Part shown: positions 7,306 to 16,898 of the stretch, piece by piece | Numbering within the stretch: position 1 is the first letter of the stretch | Layout of the letters: each line of letters begins with the position of its first letter | Assembly (NCBI GenBank): GCA_963719855.1 | Contig: CAVRDK010000007.1 | Span: 1-64,000, forward strand | Origin: CAIQPV01 sp963719855 | GTDB taxonomy: Bacteria > Pseudomonadota > Gammaproteobacteria > Burkholderiales > Gallionellaceae | DNA: 64,000 bases | Reading direction: 5' to 3' | Notes under the pieces: generated by a model | The model's database searches: none | Told to the model about the DNA's origin: nothing | The model's input: only the letters and a program-made list of their open reading frames with translations | Translations under genes and position numbers: made by a program

Positions 7306-9372
7306 ATGAGCGATCATAACAAGCCAAATCGAGCCGCCATGAAAATCTGGGCGATGGTAATTCCTGCCTTGCTATTATCATTGGTTGAAGATTCCTGGGC
7401 CAATGAATTGGATGCAGCTTTTGCTCAGATCGAAAATTTGTCTATCACAGACTTGATGCAGATTGAGATTTCTTCGGTTTCCCGAAAATCGCAAATCCTG
7501 TCCGATACTGCTGCTGCGGCTTTTATCATCACTCAGGAAGATATCCGCCGCTCCGGTGCGACCAGCATCCCTGAGGCATTACGTTACGTCCCCGGCCTGC
7601 AAGTCGCGCAAAGCGGAGCGCACACTTGGGAGATCACTTCACGCGGTTTTAACGGCGAATATGCTAACAAACTGCTGGTGCTGATGGATGGCCGCACTGT
7701 TTATACGCCGCTATTTGCCGGGGTGTTCTGGGAATTGCAGGACACAATGATGGAAGATATCGAACGCATCGAAGTTATACGTGGGCCAGGTGCCGTCATG
7801 TGGGGCGCTAATGCCGTCAATGGTGTGATCAACATCATCACCAAAAAAGCAAAGGATACGCAAGGTGATTTGGCCGTCTTGGGAGCGGGGAATCAGGAAC
7901 GTGGTTTCGCTGAATTTCGTCATGGGGGTTCGTTCGGTGACAACGACAGTTTCCGTATCTATGGCAAGGGCTTCTCGGATAAAAGCACAGTTAATGCCGC
8001 TGGGCAACGACAGGATGACTCTTGGGGTTCCGGCCAGATGGGATTCCGTATGGATAGCAACGTTTCGTCCGATGACAGACTTACCCTGCAAGGAGATGCC
8101 TACAACATGAGCAACGGCACTCCGTTGACATCCAATGCCGTGCTCGTTCCGCCCTATACGAGCTACACACCCAACAATGCTCCCGTCCATGGTGGCAATC
8201 TTATGACGCGCTGGGAAAGCACCCTCTCCAATGGATCTGAAATGAGCTTGCAGGGTTATTATGATCGGGTTCAGTTCAACACGCTCTATGTGGGCGAAGA
8301 TACAGAAACTTACGATATTGATTTCCAGTACCGTCTGCACCCCAATGCGATGAATGACCTGATGTGGGGTGCAGATTACCGCCACATTCATAATGCGGCT
8401 AATAATACTGTCAATATGTCCTATTCACCGTCCAGCTTTGGCTACCAAAATTACAACGTATTCGTCCAGGACGACATCACGCTGATTGCCAACCGCTTGC
8501 GTCTGACCTTGGGTGCCAAGGAGGAAGACAGTTATTTCAGCGGCATGCAGTTCCAGCCCAATGCTCGCTTGCTGTGGACACCTGACAACAGGAACTCGGT
8601 GTGGCTTTCCGCTTCGCAAGCCGCCCGCACTCCCGACTTAAATGAAGCTACAGGAACAACCTCCCTGACCGTTGTTCCTCCGTTCACACCAAACAATCCC
8701 TACCCTATTCCAATGCAGTTTTTACTTTCTCCTAATCCGAATTTGGCAGCGGAAAAAGTAACAGCCCTCGAAGTAGGCTACCGCACACAATGGAGTCAGC
8801 GCCTTTCTACGGATATCGCGGCTTACTCCAATGACTACCACAATCTCATTCAATGGGCCTACGCTGGCGGGGTACCCACGCCAGCACCCATGCCCGCAGG
8901 TGGCATCCCGACTTATTTGCTCGTACCGATGATTTACAGTAATGCAACTTCCATAACACAAACTCACGGACTGGAAATCTCTGCGGACTGGCGCGCGCTC
9001 GACTGGATGCGTTTGGAAGGTGCATTCACCTATGCCAAAATGAACGCGCCGCCCTGGGATGGTATTAACTTCGATTTCGCCAATTTGACTCCACGCACTC
9101 AGGAATCATTGCGCAGCTTGATGGATTTAAGTGAGAAAACCAAACTTAACGTCGCCTTGCGCCACGTCGGAAATCTTCCCGCCACAATCCAGAACGTACC
9201 AGCTTACACCACTGTGGATGCCAACGTGGCCTATACACCACATAAAGGATTGGTTTTTTCCTTGGTTGGTCAAAATATGTTCTCACCTCAACACGCTGAG
9301 TTTATTGCGCCCGGCAATCCGCCCAGCCAAATCCCGCGCAGCATTTTCGTCAAAGTCACTTGGAGCCATTAA
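7306..9372 (+). CDS. TonB-dependent outer membrane receptor
   Basis: 688 residues from the ATG at 7306, which has GAGG six bases upstream; in-frame starts at 7282 (TTG) and 7294 are less well placed. A signal sequence ends near DSWA. The plug domain follows: SISSVSRKS-type segment, QEDIRRSGATSIPEALRYVPG, then VLMDGRTVYTP and IEVIRGPGAVMWGANAVNGVINIITK. The rest is a beta-barrel ending in an aromatic-rich C-terminus (FVKVTWSH). Ligand unknown. It follows yfiR and precedes a lipocalin-like gene, suggesting an operon for uptake or surface sensing. Confidence 0.9.
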   Translation: MSDHNKPNRAAMKIWAMVIPALLLSLVEDSWANELDAAFAQIENLSITDLMQIEISSVSRKSQILSDTAAAAFIITQEDIRRSGATSIPEALRYVPGLQVAQSGAHTWEITSRGFNGEYANKLLVLMDGRTVYTPLFAGVFWELQDTMMEDIERIEVIRGPGAVMWGANAVNGVINIITKKAKDTQGDLAVLGAGNQERGFAEFRHGGSFGDNDSFRIYGKGFSDKSTVNAAGQRQDDSWGSGQMGFRMDSNVSSDDRLTLQGDAYNMSNGTPLTSNAVLVPPYTSYTPNNAPVHGGNLMTRWESTLSNGSEMSLQGYYDRVQFNTLYVGEDTETYDIDFQYRLHPNAMNDLMWGADYRHIHNAANNTVNMSYSPSSFGYQNYNVFVQDDITLIANRLRLTLGAKEEDSYFSGMQFQPNARLLWTPDNRNSVWLSASQAARTPDLNEATGTTSLTVVPPFTPNNPYPIPMQFLLSPNPNLAAEKVTALEVGYRTQWSQRLSTDIAAYSNDYHNLIQWAYAGGVPTPAPMPAGGIPTYLLVPMIYSNATSITQTHGLEISADWRALDWMRLEGAFTYAKMNAPPWDGINFDFANLTPRTQESLRSLMDLSEKTKLNVALRHVGNLPATIQNVPAYTTVDANVAYTPHKGLVFSLVGQNMFSPQHAEFIAPGNPPSQIPRSIFVKVTWSH

Positions 9373-9396
9373 GTTCCTAATAACAGGAGATTCGCC

Positions 9397-10485
9397 ATGA
9401 GCAAATTCTGTAAAAATCTGCCTTGGCTTATTGCGTTGGTCATCGTAATCGCTTGCCTGATCTGGCTGCATGACCTTTCTTGGCTGGTGGCGATAGCTGT
9501 AGCTATGATCTGCTACTTCATGCCTCGCCGAGGATTGATCGGCCCAGTTGAATTGCCTGCCGACGATGCATACCTTCCTGAACAAAAGGTGCAGTGGTGG
9601 TATTGGACCGGACACCTGCATACCGAAGAAGGCAGGCGCTTTGGCTTCGAGGTGGTGTTCTTCACCTTCGACAACTTCTCCATCTTCCGCGACCAGCTGG
9701 TGCAGGCCGCAATCACCGATGTGATGGAAGACAGCTTCAAGTTCGAGGAATTCATCCGCTTCTATGCGCCCAAGCGTATCAAAGACTCTTTCGACCTCAG
9801 CTCAGGCTCCGACAACAAGGTCACAGCCGCCGGAGGAAACGGAGTAGACAAACTGCACTTTGCGGTAGATAAATACAAGCTCGACATCGATCTCATATCC
9901 ACCAAACCGGTGGCTATGCATTATGGCGGCAACGCGCATCCCTACCGCTTCGGCGGTTACACCTATTACTATTCCCGGCCCCACATGGAAACCAGCGGCA
10001 CACTCACCATAGATGGCAATCCACACAAGGTGAGCGGTATCACATGGTTCGACCGCCAGTACGGAGATCTGGAACAAGCCATGTTCAAGGGCTGGCAATG
10101 GTTCGCCATCGAACTCGACGACAACCGTCAGTACATGCTGTTCGACTTTCTCGGCGATGGCAAGGATGCATCGGCGGAAAAATCTGGATCAGTCACCGAT
10201 GCGGCAGGTCAGACCCGGACGTTAGCCCCGCAAGAATTCCAAGTGAAAGTGCTAGGCCACTGGAAGAGCCCTCACAGCGAAGCCAATTACCCTTCTGGCT
10301 GGGAAGTTACAGTGGATGCACAGACCTTTATTATCCAGCCGCTAGTTAAAGACCAGGAGTTGACCGGCAAGCGTGGCGAGTTGTGGGTCGGAGTATACTG
10401 GGAAGGCGCGTGCAGCGTGAGCGGTGCGGTTAATGGAAAAGCCTATGTAGAACTCAACGGCTTTGCCACCCCCGTTCAGGTATGA
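9397..10485 (+). CDS. Lipocalin-like (AttH/CrtC-type) protein
   Basis: 362 residues. Two hydrophobic stretches at the N-terminus (LIALVIVIACLIWL and LVAIAVAMICYFM) look like membrane anchors, followed by QKVQWWYWTGHL, which is typical of the AttH/carotenoid 1,2-hydratase lipocalin-like family. The later segment SGITWFDRQYGD and GWQWFAIELDDNRQYMLF fits the second barrel. Members hydrate carotenoids or handle lipids; the substrate here is unknown. AGGAG lies nine bases before the ATG, and the gap to the TonB receptor gene is only 24 bases. Confidence 0.75.
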   Translation: MSKFCKNLPWLIALVIVIACLIWLHDLSWLVAIAVAMICYFMPRRGLIGPVELPADDAYLPEQKVQWWYWTGHLHTEEGRRFGFEVVFFTFDNFSIFRDQLVQAAITDVMEDSFKFEEFIRFYAPKRIKDSFDLSSGSDNKVTAAGGNGVDKLHFAVDKYKLDIDLISTKPVAMHYGGNAHPYRFGGYTYYYSRPHMETSGTLTIDGNPHKVSGITWFDRQYGDLEQAMFKGWQWFAIELDDNRQYMLFDFLGDGKDASAEKSGSVTDAAGQTRTLAPQEFQVKVLGHWKSPHSEANYPSGWEVTVDAQTFIIQPLVKDQELTGKRGELWVGVYWEGACSVSGAVNGKAYVELNGFATPVQV

Positions 10486-10525
10486 GGAAAGCTGATTCCC
10501 AGTTTATTGCCAAAACTCTGTCATT

Positions 10526-10618
10526 AGCGCCACTTCGCCAAGTGCCGCTTCAGAAAAATGAAAATATTGTTGTATTAAAATTAGCCTGCCCGAAACCGGC
10601 ACCTCGTGAAGTGGCACT
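10526..10618. repeat. 26-bp imperfect inverted repeat
   Basis: AGCGCCACTTCGCCAAGTGC (10526-10545) pairs, with its extension, with the complement at 10593-10618 at about four mismatches. It lies between two convergent genes (lipocalin and HDOD-GGDEF), so it may act as a bidirectional terminator structure or be a degenerate repeat element. No T-run follows. Confidence 0.5.
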
Positions 10619-10650
10619 ATCGACCCACTGCCGCAGGTCAAGGTTAATCT

Positions 10651-12564
10651 CTACGCTTGTGGGTGATGACCACTAACTCGGTTGCGACCCGTTTTTTTCG
10701 CAAAGTACAAAGCTGAATCAGCATCATGTATCAATGCGTCTTTATCTGCATGTGTTGGCATCATTACAGCCACGCCAACACTAACAGTGACTGCAATATC
10801 CATATCGTCAAGCTGGAAAGAATGACCTTCCACACTTTGACGTATCCTCTCGGCGACAACGCATGCCATTTCCTTAGTTGCGCCTGGGCATATAATGCAA
10901 AATTCCTCTCCCCCATAGCGAAACACCAAATCCTCACTACGAGCATCACCTTGCAATAAGGTGGCAAGCATCACTAGCACTGCATCGCCAGCTTTGTGGC
11001 CGTATGTATCATTAATTTTTTTAAAATGGTCAATATCAAGCATCAGGCAGGATAGTGGCTGGTTATTTGCCTTGGCAAAATCCCACTCTGCAGAGAAGGA
11101 GTCCAGTCCATGCCGTCTATTTGACAGATGTGTCAACGGATCAGTCATTGCCACATGAGTCAGCCGACGATTTGATCGGGCCCATTCGCCAGCGGAATTT
11201 ACCAAGTCATTCCGTTCCTTAATAAGTTCTTTTTGAAGTTGAATAATTTTAAAAGCCCCGCGTAACTTAGCTTGCAACGCAAACTCCGTAATTGGTCGCG
11301 GCAGAATGTCATCAGCGCCAACATCTAACGCTTGAGCAAGAAGCTCGCTATCTTCGTTGTCGACGATAAAGATGATGTAAGTGGATTGTCCATGAGAATT
11401 GCTACGAAACTCATTGCAGAGTGCCGTTCCGTTAATCGTTGGGGCATGCATCTCAATCATGATCAAATCTGGTTTCGCTTCAATAGCTAAAGCTAGGCCA
11501 TCCGTGGAGTTTGATACGTATTCCACGTTAAAGCCAATCGTTTCCAAATGTCCAGTAATTTCAGATGATTCTGGTGATTCAGTACAGATCAACAATATCG
11601 ACTTATTCTTTGGCCAAGGGCATGTAGATGAGGTAGATTCAGGTCCTCTAGGCTGAGACGATGCGAGCAACTCAGCAAATGAAGTGATTTTACAGGTATG
11701 TATTTTTAATAACTCCCCCCATTTTAGCCAGCTTTCTGTTATGCCATCCGCCATGGAATTCATTTCATCCGTACTGATCCCAAGTCTGGCGGCCTTGGCA
11801 TAAAGATTGGGCAACATTGCCCAGCGTGCCCCAGTATCAGTCACGCAAATTTCCGCCATGGCGAGTGCGATGTGCAGAGATAATGCCATTCCATGAATCC
11901 GTGACCCATCCTGAAAATCAGCCTCATCAGGAGCTTCGCAATGATAAATTGCAGCTACCAGAACTTCGGGCAACCCCCATTCCAGCAGCAATGTGGCGTT
12001 CAGTTGACGGTGATCGTTACCAAATGCCATTTGCTCTAATTCGATCCGTTTAACAGTGCCAACGCCAGATGAGGAAATAATTTCACCATAGCGATCAGGG
12101 AAAATTGAGGCCAGAGCCAACTCTCCTAGGCTGCATAACAATCCAGCAGTAAAGTTTTCTTCCGCATTAATCTTGGCATACGGAGCTAGTGTCTGCGCTG
12201 AGATTGCAGTTGCCAAGGCACGCGACCAAAATTGTTCATAATCGAATTGGGGGCAATGGCCACTGCGATGATCATGAAGCGCAGAAAGAGCGAGAACAAG
12301 CACACGCACCCGAAATGCTCCAAGTGTCGTGACTGCTTCTGAAAGTGAAATAATGGGCCGCCCATGGTTAAAAGAGGCTGTATTGGAAAATTTCAACAAC
12401 TCCCCAGCAATTACAGGATCAGACTGCACCAGACGTACTAGATCATCAATTTTGTAGTCGTCGTGTTGTAACAGCCTCACGATAGACAAAGCCAAGCCCT
12501 TAGGGGATGGTAGCCGTCCCGATGCCTTAAGTTTTACATAGCGTATTGGATCGAGAGGCTGCAT
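10651..12564 (-). CDS. HDOD - receiver - GGDEF signalling protein
   Basis: 637 residues. The N-terminal ~215 residues form an HDOD domain (RLLQHDDYKIDDLVRLVQSDP). Residues ~320-440 form a response-regulator receiver, but the usual phospho-acceptor Asp is a Glu (DLIMIEMHAP, around 370) and the conserved Lys is Arg (LPRPIT), so it may be locked in a phosphorylated-like state. The C-terminus is a diguanylate cyclase: MLDIDHFKKINDTYGH, then RSEDLVFRYGGEEF, which has an intact RxxD inhibitory site five residues before the GGEEF signature. It probably makes c-di-GMP. It is transcribed alone toward the lipocalin gene. Confidence 0.9.
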   Translation of the reverse strand: MQPLDPIRYVKLKASGRLPSPKGLALSIVRLLQHDDYKIDDLVRLVQSDPVIAGELLKFSNTASFNHGRPIISLSEAVTTLGAFRVRVLVLALSALHDHRSGHCPQFDYEQFWSRALATAISAQTLAPYAKINAEENFTAGLLCSLGELALASIFPDRYGEIISSSGVGTVKRIELEQMAFGNDHRQLNATLLLEWGLPEVLVAAIYHCEAPDEADFQDGSRIHGMALSLHIALAMAEICVTDTGARWAMLPNLYAKAARLGISTDEMNSMADGITESWLKWGELLKIHTCKITSFAELLASSQPRGPESTSSTCPWPKNKSILLICTESPESSEITGHLETIGFNVEYVSNSTDGLALAIEAKPDLIMIEMHAPTINGTALCNEFRSNSHGQSTYIIFIVDNEDSELLAQALDVGADDILPRPITEFALQAKLRGAFKIIQLQKELIKERNDLVNSAGEWARSNRRLTHVAMTDPLTHLSNRRHGLDSFSAEWDFAKANNQPLSCLMLDIDHFKKINDTYGHKAGDAVLVMLATLLQGDARSEDLVFRYGGEEFCIICPGATKEMACVVAERIRQSVEGHSFQLDDMDIAVTVSVGVAVMMPTHADKDALIHDADSALYFAKKTGRNRVSGHHPQA

Positions 12565-13099
12565 GATTTTCCAATCTCTTATTAACGAATATCAGTGGCT
12601 GTACACTTCGCCTAGAAATATTTAAGCGACCACCTCAATGTTGGCTTTTCTCTCAAGTGGGATAATGAAGCAGAACGGGGGAATATTGATACCACCCACT
12701 TTTACATGACATCACCTTACCAAATCTAAGGGGGCAAAACCAATTCCATTCGACGGATTTAATTTATTGGAACGAACGGTAAGAGAATAGTGATAGACGG
12801 ATAAAAATGACTGCCTAGCGGTACATTATTACGAAAGGTAATGCAGGAGGTGGTGGTGACACATGCCACAGTGGATTTTATATGCTCTTTAATGCAGATG
12901 ATGAAGTGTCGAAGAAGTTGGATGAGAGTTTGTCTAAATTGAAATTCTTAAATAATTCGTGAATCACCTTAGGCTGCGCTAAAGCCGCACTTCGCGACTT
13001 GCTCCTATTGGCACATAGTGCCAATTCACAAACTTCCGCTTCCGGGCAGGCAAAATAAAAATCGGCAAAGTGCTTCGGGCGCGGTAGTGCAGGGTGGAC
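12565..13099. other. Intergenic region without a recognised gene
   Basis: Holds the start region of the HDOD-GGDEF gene and the end of a membrane-protein gene. One short open stretch near 12810-12960 ends in a plausible tail (FYMLFNADDEVSKKL) but has a TAG close upstream and no start; it may be a decayed gene end. I see no RNA gene or clear terminator. Confidence 0.4.
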
Positions 13100-13585
13100 T
13101 CAGAGTTTCGCGACTTGGCCGAGGCCGAACCACACGATCGCGTAGTAGAGGATAGCGAAGGCCGCGTTGCTGAACGCCAGCGGCAACCAGATCCGGCGCA
13201 TTTCGACGCCCAGCCAGCGGAGTGCCACCAGGATAGGCTCCTGTCCGACCAAGGCGCATCCGAGGGTGAGGCCGCCCCAGACTCCCCACCTGTTGGCAAG
13301 CGCCACGCTCCTCGGCGTGCGCAGCCGCGCGACCCACCGGCCGACGATACCGATCCGCGTGCTCTCGCCGGCGAGCCAAGCAATGACGAGTCCTTCGAAG
13401 TAGCCCGCCACCGCGACCACAGGTAGGAGAACCCACGGGCTGTAGTGCGCCCCGATACCCACGCCCACCGCCGCCGATGACCCCAGCACTAGGTTGGGGG
13501 TCATTGACAACCCGACGATGGTGGCCCATGTCCAGAAGGTTGTCATAAGGATAGGAAATTCAATCGCATGAATTGCAGTATCCAT
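13100..13585 (-). CDS. Small integral membrane protein, DedA-like in part
   Basis: 161 residues from the ATG at 13585; a longer start at 13651 adds 22 non-hydrophobic residues. Four to five hydrophobic segments alternate with short loops, including WVLLPVVAVAGYFEGLVIAWLAG and FSNAAFAILYYAIVWFGLG. The middle part NRWGVWGGLTLGCALVGQEP recalls DedA/VTT or small-multidrug-export type proteins, but the match is loose. Its base composition is clearly more GC-rich than its neighbours, which suggests horizontal transfer. The function is unassigned. Confidence 0.6.
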   Translation of the reverse strand: MDTAIHAIEFPILMTTFWTWATIVGLSMTPNLVLGSSAAVGVGIGAHYSPWVLLPVVAVAGYFEGLVIAWLAGESTRIGIVGRWVARLRTPRSVALANRWGVWGGLTLGCALVGQEPILVALRWLGVEMRRIWLPLAFSNAAFAILYYAIVWFGLGQVAKL

Positions 13586-13843
13586 GTCCGCCGCACTCCG
13601 GTCAATGCCAAATTTTCGTTGAACTCCCACAGCCCGCATTGGACGCAACAATCAACGGATATTGAACCAAATTCTCTAAGCTCTTCGAGCTTGAGAAATT
13701 GACACAACCGCATGGAGCTTCACATTCGGTGCTTTGCGGCGCTGAAAGACTAAGCGTAGACTTCCGTCTTGTGCCAGAAACAGCACTTCGGATAAGTGAA
13801 ATTCAATAGCAGCTACCCTTTGGTCGTATCCATAACTAGCTGC

Positions 13844-14026
13844 TTAAGCCGTTACGTTGATGTTAGATCCTACAGTCTGGCCTTGCTGAGCCGGTTGAAC
13901 TTGCGGTGCCTGCTGTACCTGCTGAGGGGGCTGGACTGGCTGAGGGTGCTTTGGTTGCTGGGATTGCTGAACTTGTTGCAACTGTTGCACTGCGTTGCTG
14001 CCTGATGTGACTGCGGTAATAGACAT
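13844..14026 (-). CDS. Short Q-rich protein, paralogue of the 170-aa Q-rich protein
   Basis: 60 residues with a very strong ribosome site (AAAGGAGGT). The start MSITAVTSGSN and end TVGSNINVTA match the ends of the 170-residue neighbour (MAISAITSSSS, TVGYNINVTA); between them is a Gln/Pro-rich low-complexity stretch (QQVQQAPQVQPAQQ). The paired termini make a family even though the middle differs. The C-terminal G-x-N-I-N-V-x-A tail resembles that of YjfB-type putative motility proteins, and a chemoreceptor gene lies nearby, but this link is weak. No signal peptide or membrane segment. Confidence 0.65.
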   Translation of the reverse strand: MSITAVTSGSNAVQQLQQVQQSQQPKHPQPVQPPQQVQQAPQVQPAQQGQTVGSNINVTA

Positions 14027-14178
14027 GATACCTCCTTTAGATAAACCGCCCCTGCACACTCCGATAATGTTGGCAAAGGCGTTATATGTTGCATAGTTAG
14101 GTTACCGAATAAAGCGTTGGTTCATTCCCTCAAATTGTTAGCCAAAACGCCATCTTGAACAATCCCGCAACCTGCGCC

Positions 14179-14691
14179 CTAAGCCGTGACGTTGATGTTA
14201 TATCCAACGGTCTGCACTTGTGCCAGATGGGCTTGCAGAGCCTGTTGCGCTTGTTGGTTTTGCACAGCTTGCTGTTCTTGCCCAGCTTGCTGGGCTTGCT
14301 GAATATCCTGTTGGGCTTGCAGTGACTGCAAAACCAGTTTTGTTTGCGAAGCCAACTGTGACTGTTGTGTCTGCGCTGGCTGAGTTGTCTGTGTGGTTTG
14401 AGTTGTCTGTGTAATCTGGGTAGCCTGAGTTGCCGGTGCGGTCTGAGCCTGTTGGGCTGGCTGAGTCTCTAGCGCCTGCACCCTCTGTTGGGCTTGCTGT
14501 ACCAACTGTGCCTGCTGTGCCTGCTGTGCCTGCGATTGCTGCTCTACCTGAGACAACTGAGCCAGTATTTCCTGCACAGTCTGTTGGTCTTGCTGCGTCA
14601 GTTGAGCTTGCTGAGCCTGCTGTGCCTGAAGAGCTTGCTGAGCTTGCGCTAACTGAACACTGCTGCTGGAGGTGATTGCGCTAATAGCCAT
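14179..14691 (-). CDS. Q/A-rich repeat protein of unknown function
   Basis: 170 residues, roughly 40% Gln, dominated by QQAQQAQ and TQTTQ repeats between a short start (MAISAITSSSSVQLAQ) and a conserved end (TVGYNINVTA). GGAG lies a few bases before the ATG. The Q/A repeats in helical register suggest a long coiled or fibrous helix. It shares both ends with the 60-residue gene 150 bases downstream, so the two are probably a duplicated pair whose repeat number has changed. CAG/CAAGC-type repeats in the DNA invite slippage. Function unknown; a motility or surface role is only inferred from the neighbouring MCP gene. Confidence 0.7.
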   Translation of the reverse strand: MAISAITSSSSVQLAQAQQALQAQQAQQAQLTQQDQQTVQEILAQLSQVEQQSQAQQAQQAQLVQQAQQRVQALETQPAQQAQTAPATQATQITQTTQTTQTTQPAQTQQSQLASQTKLVLQSLQAQQDIQQAQQAGQEQQAVQNQQAQQALQAHLAQVQTVGYNINVTA

Positions 14692-15278
14692 GATATCTCC
14701 TTAATGACGAGCCAAGTCGTCAGGAATATCGTATCCCTACCCCATGATATTGACAGCAATCCGGCAGTAGATAAATAGTTCGATTAAAAAATTAAACTTT
14801 GGTTCATTTCCTCGCAACCTGTGCCGCAGTCAATCCACGAAACTCGGTTTCATATTATTCAGTGGCTTGTAGTGCACTATAGGAAAAGAATACGCCAATT
14901 CTCGAATAAATCATATACCGGACTATGGGTATATAAATCTGACACGGTCGCCCGCAATATTTCGATAGCAGATAACACCTCCACCAATTTGATGGCTTGA
15001 AAGCGGACACTCGCGAAGGGCCGTTTTTGGGCCGGTTAGCAACCAATCGCCAGTGTCCGTTGACAACATTAACGGACTTCCATCAGTTTGCTGAAGGCCG
15101 ATTTACAACAAAGCGCCAGGATGTACTCCCATCAAATATCGCCGCAACATCCTCCAAAATAAGTGGCACATTCATTCTGTTCGTGTATCCGCAAGGGGTG
15201 TTGTGTCTACGCTTCCACAGCGTTCGTCGAGCCAACTCGAACAGCACGGCGAAGTGATTTTAGCTTAAAGCGCGGCAG
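14692..15278. other. Intergenic region without a recognised gene
   Basis: About 590 bases between the Q-rich gene and the chemoreceptor gene. One 86-codon open stretch (14997-15257, plus) has a composition typical of non-coding sequence and no ribosome site. The upstream side should carry the promoter of the Q-rich gene. I see no repeat or RNA. Confidence 0.4.
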
Positions 15279-16898
15279 CTATACCGTGAACTCACCTACG
15301 GCGGAGCGAGTAGCGGCAGCCAGCTTGTCCAAATAGAGGGCAGTTTCGGACGCTTCGCGCGAGGAGGCACGGTTCTCCTCTGACATCTGGGCGATCTTCT
15401 CTATGTTCATCGCAATTTCGTTGCTCGCCACACTCTGTTCGCAGAGCGCTCCGGATATCTCATTTACCGCCAAAGTTACGCGCTCCGCGCTTTCGCTAAT
15501 GCCAAGTATCGAGGCGCTTGCTTGCTGCGCCATATTGACGCCTTGCTCAACACGCGATACTGCTGAATTCATGGTGCCCACGGCACTCTGTGCGCTAGAC
15601 TGAACTTCTCCGATCATGGCGCTGATTTCGGTCGTGGCCTTGGCTGTACGCTCCGCGAGTTTTCTAACCTCATCAGCCACGACTGCGAATCCTCGCCCCT
15701 GCTCACCCGCACGCGCCGCCTCAATGGCCGCATTTAATGCCAGCAGGTTGGTCTGTTCTGCCACCTCCTTGATGACCTGAACAATGTTCGAAATATTTTG
15801 CGAGCTATCGCCCATCAATTGAATGGTTTTCGCCGCTTCGCCAACCGCCTGCGATATCTGCTGCATTTCCGCGACTGCGCCTTGAATAATGCTGTTGCCT
15901 TCCTGCGTCATGTTGCCCGTTTCAGTGGTAATATTTTTTGCTTCCTTGGCGCTGTCGGAAACATGACTAATGCTTGCCGTCATTTCTTCCACAGCCGCTG
16001 ACATCGAAGTGGACGAGTCGGATTGAGCTTCCGTTGCCCTTGCTACTTGCTGCGAGGCAGCAGCCAGCTGCTGGGCGGCTGCCGAGACCTCTTCCGCATT
16101 CTTCTGCAAGTTGCTCACCATCTTGCGCAAATTCGTCTGCATGCGCCCCGTTGCCGCCATCAGGCTCTGGTCGTCACCTGCCCTTACCCTAATTGCAGAA
16201 GTCAGATCACCGGCGGCAATCTTTTCGACCACCGCCTTGGCTTCATCTGGCTCACCCCCCAGCGGGCCAGTTACGGAACGAACGATCCAGGTGGACAGCA
16301 TTGCCGCAGCAATTGCAGCAATGATCAGGAAGGCGATGAGTTGGATGCGCGCGGCAGAATACGTGGTATGCCCTGCATCCGCAGTTTCTTGAAGAATTTC
16401 CCCCTGAATATGAATCAACTTGCCCACCGAACTTAGAAGAGCATCAAGAGCCGGCACAACTTCTCCCGACATTACCTGGGAAGCCTCCGCCACCTTGGTA
16501 TCATCCAGTAACTTTGCCACTTTGGAAAACGAAGCCACGTAAAGTTTTCTTTTTTCGCGGATATCATTGAGCGCAGCCTTGCCTTCAGGTTTGTAGATCA
16601 ACTTTTCCAGTTCATCGAGCTTTGCCGTTATTGTATGAACGTTGGCAGCGATCCGCTGTTTCACAGGGGAGCGATCCGCAACATAAAACAGCAGGAAGGT
16701 TTCGCGTGCGTTGGCATTCATCAAATCGATAGTATCGTTGGCTAATACAGTCTTCCGCCAATCCTTGCTGACGATGCGATCCATCATGTCGTTAACCGAG
16801 TCCAGCCGCGACAGCCCAAGTGCAACCGAAATAAGCAACATCAGGAAGAACACCCCGAATCCTAGCGACAGCCGTTTTGCAATTGTCAATTTGATCAT
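15279..16898 (-). CDS. Methyl-accepting chemotaxis protein
   Basis: 539 residues from ATG 16898 (GGAAG upstream); a start at 16982 would add a hydrophilic tail before the first membrane helix. The order is: helix 1 (LGFGVFFLMLLISVALGL), a four-helix periplasmic sensor of about 170 residues, helix 2 (LIAFLIIAAIAAAMLSTWIV), HAMP, and a signalling domain with the hallmark EQTNLLALNAAIEAARAGEQ and FAVVADEVRKLAERT. It would feed CheA/CheW. The ligand is unknown. It is transcribed toward the Q-rich genes; no che genes are in the window. Confidence 0.92.
   Translation of the reverse strand: MIKLTIAKRLSLGFGVFFLMLLISVALGLSRLDSVNDMMDRIVSKDWRKTVLANDTIDLMNANARETFLLFYVADRSPVKQRIAANVHTITAKLDELEKLIYKPEGKAALNDIREKRKLYVASFSKVAKLLDDTKVAEASQVMSGEVVPALDALLSSVGKLIHIQGEILQETADAGHTTYSAARIQLIAFLIIAAIAAAMLSTWIVRSVTGPLGGEPDEAKAVVEKIAAGDLTSAIRVRAGDDQSLMAATGRMQTNLRKMVSNLQKNAEEVSAAAQQLAAASQQVARATEAQSDSSTSMSAAVEEMTASISHVSDSAKEAKNITTETGNMTQEGNSIIQGAVAEMQQISQAVGEAAKTIQLMGDSSQNISNIVQVIKEVAEQTNLLALNAAIEAARAGEQGRGFAVVADEVRKLAERTAKATTEISAMIGEVQSSAQSAVGTMNSAVSRVEQGVNMAQQASASILGISESAERVTLAVNEISGALCEQSVASNEIAMNIEKIAQMSEENRASSREASETALYLDKLAAATRSAVGEFTV

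Noticed and set aside
12800..12962. Open stretch ending FYMLFNADDEVSKKL
   Set aside because: No start codon behind the upstream TAG; at best the tail of a lost gene.
13666..13692. Hairpin TTCTC-AAGCTC / GAGCTT-GAGAA
   Set aside because: No T-run and no gene end close by, so no role can be supported.
14220..14690. Regular short repeats suggesting a CRISPR or tandem array
   Set aside because: The repeats are codon-level Q/A repeats of a protein; there are no spacers of fixed length.
14997..15257. 86-codon plus-strand ORF
   Set aside because: No ribosome site, mixed composition and no recognised match.
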